Shown in pieces: positions 43,710 to 52,635 of a stretch of 64,000 nt of DNA. The stretch spans positions 1,487,055-1,551,054 of the forward strand of contig JNVV01000004.1 of the NCBI GenBank assembly GCA_000733355.1, in the 5' to 3' direction. The notes beneath the pieces were generated by a model, which saw only the letters and a list, made by a program, of their open reading frames with translations, had not been told where the DNA came from and made no database searches. The translations under genes and the position numbers were made by a program. This stretch comes from Falciphora oryzae. Lineage: Eukaryota > Ascomycota > Sordariomycetes > Magnaporthales > Magnaporthaceae. Numbering within the stretch: position 1 is the stretch's first letter; each line of letters begins with the position of its first letter.

Positions 43710-43852
43710 CTGGTTGAGGACTTTATCAGGGGCCGGTTAGGGGGGCACGGACACTCTGCCTTTTCCTTTTACTCCTGACTTTCGTTATATACGGGAAAGA
43801 ATAATATTCACATTTAAATGGACCTGGCTTCATCTCCACCATAACCGCCTCT

Positions 43853-44988
43853 TCACAGCGAGCGAAACACGGACAGGCTCGAGAGAGCCTTGCCCGGCCA
43901 GGCAAACATGGTGTTGGAGGCGCACGAGGACCCCAATGCGGCGTTGTTGACCCAGGCCGGCTCCCAGTAGAAGATGCCGTTGCCGTTCCTGACGCCCGCG
44001 ACCGTCTGGGCCACGCGCTGGAGGAACTGGACCTGGCCGTCGGCCGAGAAGGGGATGCCGCGCACGTCGCTCGGGAACTGGTACCGCGGCGAGGGGCACG
44101 ACGTCGGCCAGTTGACCTCGGCCACGACGATCTCCTTGCCCCACGTGTTGGCCATATTGGTTAGGCTTGTTTTGAGGCGCGCGAGCGTGGCGTCGGTGTT
44201 GCTGCTGGCGTGTTGGTACTTGGCGCTTGTAGTGATTTGCGGGGAGGGGCGGAAAGGGGCAGCGTCAAAACTTACTAAAAGGGGTAGTAGCTGACGCCCA
44301 TAATGTCGTAATCCGACGACACAAACGGGCCCTGCTTAAGCAGGCTTTCGTAGAACCACTTCTGCGTGTCCCAATTCCAGCCGTCGTCCAGGTGCACCAT
44401 GATCTTGGGCTGCCTGCCGAGCCTGCTGTCCCGGATGCCGGCCGAGGCCGAGTGCAGCAGGCGGGCGATGTTGTAGAAGTTGGTGTACTGGCCCGTCGGG
44501 AACAGCAGGCCGCCCCTGATCTCGTTCCCGATCGACACGATGGCCGGCGCGATGCCGGCGTTGCCGAACGCGTCGCCGACCTGCTTGGTGTAGTTGTACA
44601 GGCGCCACGACAGGCCGTCGATGTCGGACGGCCAGCCGGACGGGATGGCCTGGTGCGACGGGTCGGCCCAGGTGTCGGACAGGTGCAGGTTGACGTACAG
44701 GCGCATGCCGGCGGCGGCGGCGCGGCGGGCCAGGCGGATGTTGTAGTCGAGGTTGTAGTTGCCGTCGCGCGGGCTCACCCACACGCGCTGCCGCACCATG
44801 TTGACGCCGCTGCCGGCCAGGATCCGCTCCAGCGGCTGCGTGCTGCCGTCGGCCGCCTGGTACTTGATCCCGGCCTTCTCCTCGACCTCGACCGACGACC
44901 AGTCGACGCCCTTGTACGCCAGCCCCCGCGCCGCCGTGGCGAGCAGCGGCAGCGAGACGACGGCGCGGGCCAGGGTGCTGAGCAACAT
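43853..44988 (-). CDS. Arabinogalactan endo-beta-1,4-galactanase, GH53
   Basis: Two exons, 44276-44988 and 43853-44204, encoding 354 residues. The acceptor could lie 3 nt further on (exon from 44201), removing one residue. A signal peptide covers about 1-23. The GH53 barrel shows KGVDWSSV near the start, VNLHLSDTWADP (about 99-110), SIGNEIRGGLLFP with acid/base E156, and VAEVNWPTSCP with nucleophile E267. Hydrolyses beta-1,4-galactan side chains of pectin outside the cell. A TATA-like element on the minus strand at about 45113-45119 lies 125 bp upstream of ATG 44988. Convergent with the peroxidase gene, 143 bp between stops. Confidence 0.93.
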
Positions 44989-45986
44989 GGTGGTCGGGCT
45001 ATCGGATGGCGATAGGTCAAGTGTCGATTGGGATTGCTTGAAATGCCTCCGGCATTGAGAGCTTGCGAATTGAAGAAGCATCATCTCGTGCGGGCCCTGG
45101 CGATCAATTCACATTATATCCAAACGGCTCGGCCTTTGTTTTCCCACCCCGCGCAGCTGTTGTGCACGCCATTTCTCCACATCGTCTAATCAGGGTGTGC
45201 TCTGTTGTGTGGTTTCGTTGGTGGAAAGGATGCAATGTTCCCAATGGAGGTCCTCCTCCCGGCCACCGCATCGGGCAAGCGATCCGTCCAAGGTCTACAA
45301 TCCGACTTCCCCTGACGGTGTGGGGAAGAGGGTTAAGGACACAAGGAGCACGAGAAACAGAGCGGATTAAAAACTTGAAGAAACAAGGATTTTACAAACG
45401 TGGCCAGACAGCTGTATTATTCCCCTTGTCGCCTTTTTTTTTATCGCCTTTCTTTGTTTCCTGTGCAGGCTGTCAGCCTGCTGAGGCCGTCCTTTTTCGT
45501 CCTTTTTGGCCCGCCAGTGCTAGACCTGTCCAACTCCGCCCCGGTGCCACTCGCCTCGTCGCCCAGTGGGCCCGGCATCAGGTGAAGCTGTGATGGGCAG
45601 ATCAGAATGTTGTGCTTGCGGTGCGCAAACTACGGGGATCGGAGGCACTTACATAAATCACTGCCCCGGCAGCGTGCATGATGCTAGCTGCATTTGCGTG
45701 TAGCTGGGTCATATAATAGCCTCCTGCCGCCTTGACTACATGCGCGGCTACGAATATGACTAGCCTTGCTGTTACGATATTGATTGCGTGAAACTAGGAG
45801 GCAACCACTAGGGATTCTTCTGTATTGTTTACTTTTGTGCTTTTTGTTTGTCATTGTTGGTGTTTGGGCTCTTTCTAGAAGCACAAAGCAAAGGGTTAGA
45901 GTCATAAGGAGAATAAGGCATATAAAGGACTAGAGGCACAGGCACAGCTAGAGGCTGTCTTTTGCCTTTTGAGACCATGTTAGTCC
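44989..45986. other. Intergenic, galactanase promoter side
   Basis: About 1 kb. Apart from the TATA-like element near 45115 nothing recognised. Confidence 0.55.
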
Positions 45987-46076
45987 ATGCAAAGCCCTCT
46001 TGATCACCAGCAGCCCATGCAAGGCTCTCTCAATCACCAGCAGCCCATGCAAGGCCCCCCAACCACCAGCAGCTAA
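45987..46076 (+). repeat. 30-bp tandem repeat forming a 29-codon upstream ORF
   Basis: Three nearly identical 30-bp units, each starting ATGCAARGC and ending CACCAGCAG(CCC), read in one frame from ATG 45987 to TAA 46074-46076. Each unit encodes a 10-residue repeat of the type MQGSLNHQQP. The TAA is 20 bp before the start of the next gene, which is in another frame. A further short ATG-stop lies at 45976. Whether this stretch is transcribed is not known. Confidence 0.6.
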
Positions 46077-46096
46077 TCTCGACCACCAACGGCGCA

Positions 46097-46540
46097 ATGG
46101 CTTACCGCGCCTTCTCTGCGGAGTACATCGGAGTTCCACCCACCCACCGTGCCCTGTTTGTGGAAACGGACGTCAAGAGTGGGTCAGGCCTGCTCTTCCA
46201 CGTTATCGGAAGCATACAGCAGGGAATGCGCTACGAGACAAGGGAATCCAAAGACCCGCTCTTGTCGCGAAGCATTGCTGCAAAGAGGCCTATCGGGTGG
46301 TTAGCCATCGAAGACCTCGATAGGTTGCGCGAAATCTGCGCGAGCAACCCTGCGCCGAAGAAGCAGTATCACTCGGCGAAACGGCTTTATCCCAAAGAGC
46401 CACTGCGGCGTTGCCAAGAGTGGCTGGCCGACACAGTAAGTTCTCTGATGAGCGAGGGCGTGCTTCATCCTTACGGACAGGATCACGAGGGCGTGCTCCA
46501 GCCTCACGGACAGGAGCAAGACCCGAAGGAGGAGAACTGA
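46097..46540 (+). CDS. Conserved fungal small protein, possible permuted papain-like fold, unknown function
   Basis: 147 residues from ATG 46097 (CGCAATGG context), no intron. The core (about 12-118) contains THRALFVE with H17, FHVIGSIQQGM with H35, KRLYPKEPLRRCQEW with C106 and W109, then a helix. I recognise this as a widespread fungal family without a named function. An early His followed by a late C-x2-W at a helix start resembles circularly permuted NlpC/P60-like proteins, which is inference only. The C-terminus carries a 33-bp duplication (46454-46486 and 46487-46519) adding a second EGVL-P-GQ unit beyond the conserved end. No signal peptide. Confidence 0.7.
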   Translation: MAYRAFSAEYIGVPPTHRALFVETDVKSGSGLLFHVIGSIQQGMRYETRESKDPLLSRSIAAKRPIGWLAIEDLDRLREICASNPAPKKQYHSAKRLYPKEPLRRCQEWLADTVSSLMSEGVLHPYGQDHEGVLQPHGQEQDPKEEN

Positions 46541-47148
46541 ACGGGCTGCTCTGCTAATCTGGCGCCTGCACCGGCCCCTCGTTCCTCCGGGGCCGCAGTG
46601 GCCAAATTTCACTGGTCATAATCTGATGTTCACTCCTTTCTCTGGTGCTTTCCCTGGCGCTTTTGCACCGTCTCTGGCAATCTTCCTAGCACTCTCGCTG
46701 GCGCTTTCTCTGGCACTTCCCCTGGCCATCTTTTTGGCACTTTCTGTCATTTTCGTTGGACCTCCCGGGGCCCTTCCGGGGGCCGCAACGGGTGGTCTGG
46801 GGCCGGAAGGGGCAGACAGAAGACCGCCACGAACCCCGCAATCCCAGAAGGAACCTGGACCTGGAAGAGATCAACAGGGCACTCTGTGAACCCTTGATCT
46901 GGAAGAGATCAACGGAGCAACCAGATCACAGTAAGTGAAGGGTCCGGTATAAGAACAGAAGGAATATCCAGTGTAAATAGTTCTTGACTGAGGCCTGGCA
47001 TCAGTCAACCCAAGTTAGTCTCCCAGAGCAAGCAATCAAGACTACTGCACCCAGCCTCCAGTTTCCCCTTTGAGGTGGCGGGCAGTGGGGGGCGGACAGG
47101 GTGTGCTTTGACTTACGAAATAAAGCAAGGCCCCTGACTTCCCTCAGA
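46541..47148. other. Intergenic with low-complexity CTCTGGCGCTTTC-like repeats
   Basis: 608 bp between convergent genes. Between about 46626 and 46755 a 10-15-bp theme (CTCTGGCGCTTTC and variants) recurs, and CTGGAAGAGATCAAC occurs twice near 46859 and 46902. The open frame over the repeats translates to Leu/Ala-rich low complexity and is not credible as a gene. Confidence 0.6.
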
Positions 47149-48075
47149 CTAAAACCACAGCTCCCTGACGAACATGTCAAGCCACAGATACTGATTCGGG
47201 TATTCGTCGTCGAGCATGTCAGCAAGACGTTCATGCCAGTCGGTGCGCCAATCGCCTTCGCAAAGCATCGAACTTGCATATTCCCACCAGCACGGATACC
47301 AGCCAGCGAACTCCCAGTCGATCAGGGTCACTTGGCCGTCGTTGCCGATGACGATGTTCTTCGGCTGCAGGTCAGCGTGGGTGAAGACGGGGACGGGGGC
47401 ATGGCCGGCAAGGGCTCGGGGGAGGTGGCGGCTGTAAAAGGCGGCCTTGTGAGTGTTGCCTCCCGCGCCGGCGTAGAATTCGACCAGCGCGCGGATGAAG
47501 CACAGCTCGGTATCGAAGGGGCCCCTGTCTGGCCTGGCTGACGGGTCGTCGGCGAGGTTGCCGTCGCGGTCGGTGCTGAAGAACACGTCATCCTCCAGCG
47601 GGCGGCGGCCGATGGAGCCAAAGTAGCCCGGAGACGGGATGGACCGGATCTTGGCAAGCGTGGCTCGGAGCTGCTGGAACACGTCGGTCCTGGCGTCGAT
47701 GGTCAGGGTGTCCCAGCGGGAGCGGAGGGTTTCGCCGTGGATGTACTCCATGACGATGTAGCCGCAGCGTCCCTCGCCCGGCAGCGTGCTTGTGTAGAGG
47801 GCGTAGACCTTGGGCGTGCGGATGCCGGCGGCCTCCCCGACGAAGAGCATAGTCTCTCCCTCGAGCATGCTCACTCTGGGCCCGTACTTGACGACGTAAT
47901 GCTGGCCGACGCGGACGACGCGCGTCGAGGAGAAATTGTCCCCGAGGGCGTCCTTGGAAGCCCTGATCTCGGCGTTCGTCGGCAGCGGCCCGGGAAGCTG
48001 GTCCGGAGGCGCAAAGTAGGGCGTGGAGATGGGCCTGGGGTCACGGCCCGCCCGGTCGTCTCCCGGCTTTTCCAT
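47149..48075 (-). CDS. APH-family (aminoglycoside phosphotransferase fold) kinase
   Basis: Single frame of 308 residues from ATG 48075. Kinase-like features: YVVKYG with a candidate ATP-binding Lys (K63), a Glu in LEGETMLF (E74), the hinge IVMEYIHGETL (about 107-117), the catalytic loop FTHADLQPKNIVI (H233, D235, N240) and the metal-binding LIDWEFAGWYP (D253). The family phosphorylates small molecules or is uncharacterised in fungi, where it is often expanded. Bacterial-type antibiotic resistance is not implied. Cytosolic. A 15-bp tandem repeat array lies upstream in its putative promoter (48300-48392). Confidence 0.88.
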   Translation of the reverse strand: MEKPGDDRAGRDPRPISTPYFAPPDQLPGPLPTNAEIRASKDALGDNFSSTRVVRVGQHYVVKYGPRVSMLEGETMLFVGEAAGIRTPKVYALYTSTLPGEGRCGYIVMEYIHGETLRSRWDTLTIDARTDVFQQLRATLAKIRSIPSPGYFGSIGRRPLEDDVFFSTDRDGNLADDPSARPDRGPFDTELCFIRALVEFYAGAGGNTHKAAFYSRHLPRALAGHAPVPVFTHADLQPKNIVIGNDGQVTLIDWEFAGWYPCWWEYASSMLCEGDWRTDWHERLADMLDDEYPNQYLWLDMFVRELWF

Positions 48076-48830
48076 GCTTGTTAGTGAGCTATCGAGCGTC
48101 TATTGGGCCAACAAATGGCGTGGCGGCGGAGCGGGAGGTTACTTACCGGCTGCTGTGTTGCGGTTGCTTCTGTCTCCACGATGATGGATGCTCTGAAGAT
48201 CAGAAGCAGCGAGCCAGGAGACGGGCGACTGGTGGGTTCAAATAGTCGTGCTTGGCCTTTGACTGGAGAATGGATAGTGGTTCTTGTCTCGAGCATGCCT
48301 CTTTCTTTGACATGCGTCTTTCTTTGATACGTCTTTCTTTGATACGCCTTTCTTTGATACGTCTCCCCTCGACACGCGTCTTTCTTTGACCCCGGGCCGC
48401 CATGTTGCATGTGTCTTGACTGATCGATTGGTGGCATGACGCCCACTGCCTGCCTCATCGTCGCGTGCCTCCCGCGTGTCTGTCCTTGATAATGAACTGG
48501 CACAAGTCGTAGACCCCGATACGACAACGCTTCTCTTTTGCATTCGTGGTATATGGTGTCCAGCCTGCCGGGTGTTGTCCCGTGACAACAACGCAGGTAA
48601 CTGTACATTAAATAATGCTCGTAAACCTCCGTAGTTATCAGCCTATCATCTCCAGTCGACGCCGGCACGTGATTCTGCCTGACCAGTTTCTCGCCTACCC
48701 AAATATCTCGATCTTGTCCCTACCTATTCTCAGGCCGTTTCTCTTTTCTGGGTGTCCCTATCTTTCTCGCGTATCCGGCTATTCTCTCCACATTGCTCTT
48801 TTTTCGCACCTACACTCCTTTTTCTTGAAT
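48076..48830. other. Divergent intergenic region
   Basis: 755 bp between the APH kinase (minus) and the frameshifted gene (plus). Contains the 15-bp repeat at 48300-48392. Nothing else recognised. Confidence 0.55.
48300..48392 (+). repeat. 15-bp tandem repeat
   Basis: About six units built on TCTTTCTTTGATACG (48317-48331, 48332-48346, 48347-48361 are nearly exact; flanking units are degenerate). It lies about 225 bp upstream of the APH kinase start on the minus strand. Confidence 0.85.
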
Positions 48831-49923
48831 ATGGTCAACCTTCTTGATGCCCTCACAAGACCTTGTGTCCCTTTTGATTGCGTGGCCCCCGGCGGCGGCA
48901 ACACCATAACAGACTCAGATATTGGGTTTGAGTGGTGGCGTCATGGGGGGACTTCACGTATGAAACCATCACGTCCATCTTCCAACGTCAACTCCCGACC
49001 CAATACCGCGGCGACTGGGCGCCAAGGGTGGCAGCCCAGGATGTTTGCGTTTGCAATGAGGATACTGTTGATGACGCTCTCCGGCGGTACCGAATTCCGA
49101 TGGTCAATTATGCCTTGGAGGATATGCCAAATTCGCCTCATTATGGGCGGGGATCCCGATGTCCTCTAGCCAGAAAAGTACTCAAGGCCGACTGGTCTTG
49201 CATTTCGGATGCGGCACTATTCGAGGGGTCGTACATCAGCCTTGTTCCAGGCGACACCAAAATTAGTTCAAAGTGGTGGCCCGAGTTCCATGACAGCGGC
49301 ATTGACGAGGAGTTCAATGAATGGCAAAAGGTGCTGGTCCAAACCGCCACTTATTCGGCATGGCACGGTAACCGATACGGATTCGCCGTGACAGACGAGG
49401 TGCTGGTCACTTTCCGCATCACACGACAATACACTTCCCAGGGCATCGCCCAAAGTCGAGCTCGACGACAAGCTGCAAGCAGCCCGGCGACGTCAGACCA
49501 CTCCATGTGGAGTGGCAATGCAAGCTATCCCAGCCAACCGTCGAGCAGTTCCTTCCGGGACGACAATCCCGTGAGCTGGAGTACGACTTGGAACATGCTG
49601 TCATTCCGTGGAACCTGCATGGGAGCGTCCTCGCGCCGAACCTCGCTTTGTGGGCCTTGGCCATGATGTCTCTAAACGGTGACAACGATCTTGATTACTC
49701 GTATCCCGACCTGGATACCTGGCGCACCGCACTCCCCCACGAGGGCGGCGGTATCAGGCACAACACATCGGGTGCAAGCGCGCAGAGCGCGTCAGATGAT
49801 CGGCGGGCAAGGAAGCATATCAAGGGATGTAGAGAATGGATGTTGGCCACTCCCGCGCCGATATCGCCAACATCATCGCGGTGTTCCGAGTATTTAGATG
49901 AGAACGTAGGCCAGGGGCTCTGA
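48831..49923 (+). pseudogene. Fungal family protein with two frameshifts, possible nuclease-like fold
   Basis: Frame 3 starts at ATG 48831 and reaches FEWWRHGG, then the conserved sequence continues in frame 2 (DFTYETITSIF...) after a run of six G at 48945-48950. A second shift at about 49571-49585 (NPVSW to EYDLEHAVIPW) moves to frame 1, which ends at TGA 49921. Both shifts equal loss of one G. The reassembled reading matches a fungal family I recognise by pattern but cannot name: VPMVNYAL-like, ADWSCISDAAL, then GDTK (49250-49261), EWQKVL, QTATY (49340-49354) and RYGFAVTD. D-x-K followed by Q-x3-Y resembles RecB-type PD-(D/E)XK nucleases. Could also be two assembly errors in G-runs. Confidence 0.6.
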
Positions 49924-50071
49924 TTAGGCACCTGCCTATATATGGCTGGTGAAGGCTCTCAATCCGGGAAGGAGGTGACCTGAAGCGGCATCGAGCCCCA
50001 CAATTGCCTTCCCCAAGGTCCCTTCACCACCGTGCTGCTACCAACCTCCACCTACTCTACCATCGTGCAAG

Positions 50072-51330
50072 ATGATGGCCGCACCTGACGGCAAAAGCCC
50101 GAGTCGCCGGTTCCCGCGGCACCCCGCGGAGATTGCCAGGGATAGAGCACGGTCGAAGATGACTGAGCCTTTCCTCGACGAGCGCCCGATGGACGATACC
50201 CCGATCGAGTGCGCTCTGGTCAACTTCCAAAAGCCACGACTCCGACGCTGCCCTTTCGATCTCAGCGCGGTACAATTCGGCGGCCGCCTGATCAAGACGC
50301 CAGGCCCCCACCTTGCGGGCGCTGCCGGCCTTGATGGGCACAACTGGAAGGTTCGCGTTGGGGGCAAGGGCGGCTCCAAATGCACTCTGAAGCTGGTACG
50401 AACCTCCACCTATATCAGTCTAGCAACTCCGGACGAGCCTTGTCTTTTCATTCTGGGGCTAACCAACGGATGCTCTTCCAGTTCTGGGACACCAAAGCGC
50501 CCGAGTTTTTTCATTACTTTGCCGCTCAGCGCGAGTGCCAGAATGCCGCCTTGTTCCAGATGATGCAAGCTGCCATATCGAAAAACAACGGCCCCATCAT
50601 GGTCAACCCTTGCCCGGAAACCCGCGAGGCCGCCAAGACTAACCTGTTTGCTTTTTCCGACGAGCTCCGAGGCCAAAACAAGTCTTTGGAGGGCACTGAT
50701 CTGATACCAATCACGGAGCTCCCGCGTCTAAGACGATGCTACGGATGGACGCAGTTCACCGGCAAGGAGCTGTGGCGCCGCGTACCTTGGAGCTTGAAGC
50801 CGTGGGGGTGCGAGGTTGACAAGGTCAAGCGCGTGTTTGACGAAAACGCGTTCTACACTGCCATCGTCTACGAATACGTCGAACAGGGAGATAACGAGCC
50901 CGCCGTCGTGCAGGACATGCTGGACTTCCTCTGGCGTGTCGGTTTCTGTCACGTGCCGCAAACGCTTGCAAGGAACTGGGAGTCTGGCGTTCTGCTTGAC
51001 CTCTCGGATATTGTTCATTGCAGGGGGTACGGCTGGAAGGAGGAGCTTTGGGGACATAGGACGGCCGAGGGGATTCTCGGCACTCGGGAGCGTCCTAGGG
51101 GCACGGGTTACGACCCCTCCAAACCCAGAGCGAGACCCCGACAAAGACCCTGCGTCCGTCGTCCACCTCCCAAGGACGGACCCCCACGTGAATCACAAAG
51201 CACAGACCTGGGCCACCGAAACTGTTTGCTTGACAGTGTCCGCCTCGAAAACCCTGCAGGCTTTAGGGGTTATAAACCCATTTCTCTGTTCTCGCTCCAC
51301 CAGTATTTACGCCCCCACGAACCGCTTTAA
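50072..51330 (+). CDS. Fungal uncharacterised protein, adjacent to the frameshifted gene
   Basis: Two exons, 50072-50395 and 50482-51330, with an 86-bp intron (50396-50481; GTACGA donor, GGCTAAC branch region, CTTCCAG acceptor), encoding 390 residues. The junction joins KCTLKL to FWDTKAPEFFHYFAAQRECQNAALFQMM. Further conserved-looking blocks: RRCYGWTQFTGKEL, FYTAIVYEYVEQGD, VVQDMLDFLWRVGFCHV and NWESGVLLDLSDIV. I recognise these blocks from fungal proteins without a known function. The C-terminal 100 residues are Arg/Pro-rich and may be disordered. Two ATGs (50072, 50075) are in frame. Only 148 bp separates it from the gene upstream, same strand, so the two may be functionally linked. Confidence 0.75.
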
Positions 51331-51405
51331 ACCCTCCTAATATCCGTATCAGAGCATCTACCAAGAAAATACCCCTTATTTCTCATCTCAAGTAGCCTAG
51401 TATTT

Positions 51406-52635
51406 CTATTTGGCGGGAGACGAAAGCGTCAGCTTCGGGCTCGCAGACCAGTTGCTGATCCAGTCGTTCATGTTGACAGTAGCCCTCGAGGTCTCGACGT
51501 TGTTGGTCGTGGTGCTGGTCTTGAGCAGGAACGTGTTGATGTACGAGTTGAGGTTCGCCGTCGACGCCGACGGGAACTGGCAGTGCTGGTGGCCGCCGAC
51601 GAGCGAGAAGCCCATGTTGGGCCCGACGCCCAGCCCGGCGTAGATCTGCCGGCCCGCCTTCATGCAGGCCGTCGTGCTGACGGGCCCGAGCCAGTCGATG
51701 TCGTTCTCGATCACGAACAGGCCCCGCGGCGCCACCATGGCCGCCAGGAAGTGGTGGTCCGCGGGGATCGTCGTCGTCTTGCTCGTGTACTGGTTGAACC
51801 TGGGCGAGAACCACGCGTTCTCGCCCACGATCTGGCTGGCCGTCTGGATGTTCTTGCCCTTGGCCTTCTCCGAGTCCGAGATGCGCCAGCAGGCCGCGCC
51901 GCCGGACCCGGACTCCTGCGGGATCGTGAGCGCGATGCGCTTCTCGAGCGCCCCGACCACGAAGGCGCCCTTGCCGTTGCGGCTGCACCCGGACACGCCC
52001 AGGCGCTTGGGGTCGATGCCCGTCGCGGCGGGCCCCAGCTGCTCGAGCGCGTCGACGATGCGGCCCACGCACCAGGCCCAGGCCGTCGTGGCGCCCGCGC
52101 TGTGGTCGCGGCCGTGCAGGTCGAAGAACCAGCCCGTGCCGTGGCTGCGCGGGTTCATCTGCGCCGCGCACGCGTCGTTGCCAAAGTTGATGCGGCCCAC
52201 GCCGGCGGGGACGGGGACCGAGATGCCGCCGATGCCGATGATGGCGGCGCCGCCCGCCGCCCCGCCGCCGCCCGAGGGCCGCGTGAAGCCGACTGACAGC
52301 GTCTTGGTGTTGCTGCCGACCTTGATGGTGATGCTCATGGTGTTGCCCGACACGGACGCCGTCAGGGAGCTCGGCGGCGGCGGGTAGTCGCCCAGCACGT
52401 ACTGCTGCAGCTGCTTGCTCATCTCGCCCTGCCGGCACGCCCACTCGGCCTCGGACGCCACGACCTTGCCGCTGCTCGCGAGCTTCCACGGGTCCGGCAG
52501 CTGCCGCTCGTTGACCGTCGGGTAGCTGGCCTGCGTCGAGCACGTCTGCCGCCTCCAGGCGCCGCCGAAGATCTCCGACGCCGGGATGGCTGCTGCCGTG
52601 CCGGCCAGCACGAGGGCCGCGAGTTGGACGAGCAT
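51406..52635 (-). CDS. 4-O-methyl-glucuronoyl methylesterase, CE15
   Basis: 409 residues, no intron, from ATG 52635. A signal peptide covers about 1-17. The catalytic triad is Ser218 in GVSGCSRNGKGAF, Glu241 in IPQESGSGG and His351 in VGGHQHCQFP. C217 and C352 next to Ser and His correspond to the family's conserved disulfide. No cellulose-binding module is present; the N-terminal CSTQ region is short. The enzyme cleaves ester links between lignin alcohols and the 4-O-methyl-glucuronic acid of xylan, outside the cell. A TTTAAA near 52755-52760 lies about 120 bp upstream on the minus strand and may be the TATA element. Identification is firm. Confidence 0.95.
   Translation of the reverse strand: MLVQLAALVLAGTAAAIPASEIFGGAWRRQTCSTQASYPTVNERQLPDPWKLASSGKVVASEAEWACRQGEMSKQLQQYVLGDYPPPPSSLTASVSGNTMSITIKVGSNTKTLSVGFTRPSGGGGAAGGAAIIGIGGISVPVPAGVGRINFGNDACAAQMNPRSHGTGWFFDLHGRDHSAGATTAWAWCVGRIVDALEQLGPAATGIDPKRLGVSGCSRNGKGAFVVGALEKRIALTIPQESGSGGAACWRISDSEKAKGKNIQTASQIVGENAWFSPRFNQYTSKTTTIPADHHFLAAMVAPRGLFVIENDIDWLGPVSTTACMKAGRQIYAGLGVGPNMGFSLVGGHQHCQFPSASTANLNSYINTFLLKTSTTTNNVETSRATVNMNDWISNWSASPKLTLSSPAK

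Noticed and set aside
46626..46889. 87-codon Leu/Ala-rich frame as a membrane protein gene
   Set aside because: It is produced by a degenerate short repeat and its second half changes composition abruptly; no promoter or conserved pattern.
48200..48403. Lys/Arg-repeat peptide frame
   Set aside because: It is a translation of the 15-bp promoter repeat, and no start context or conservation supports it.
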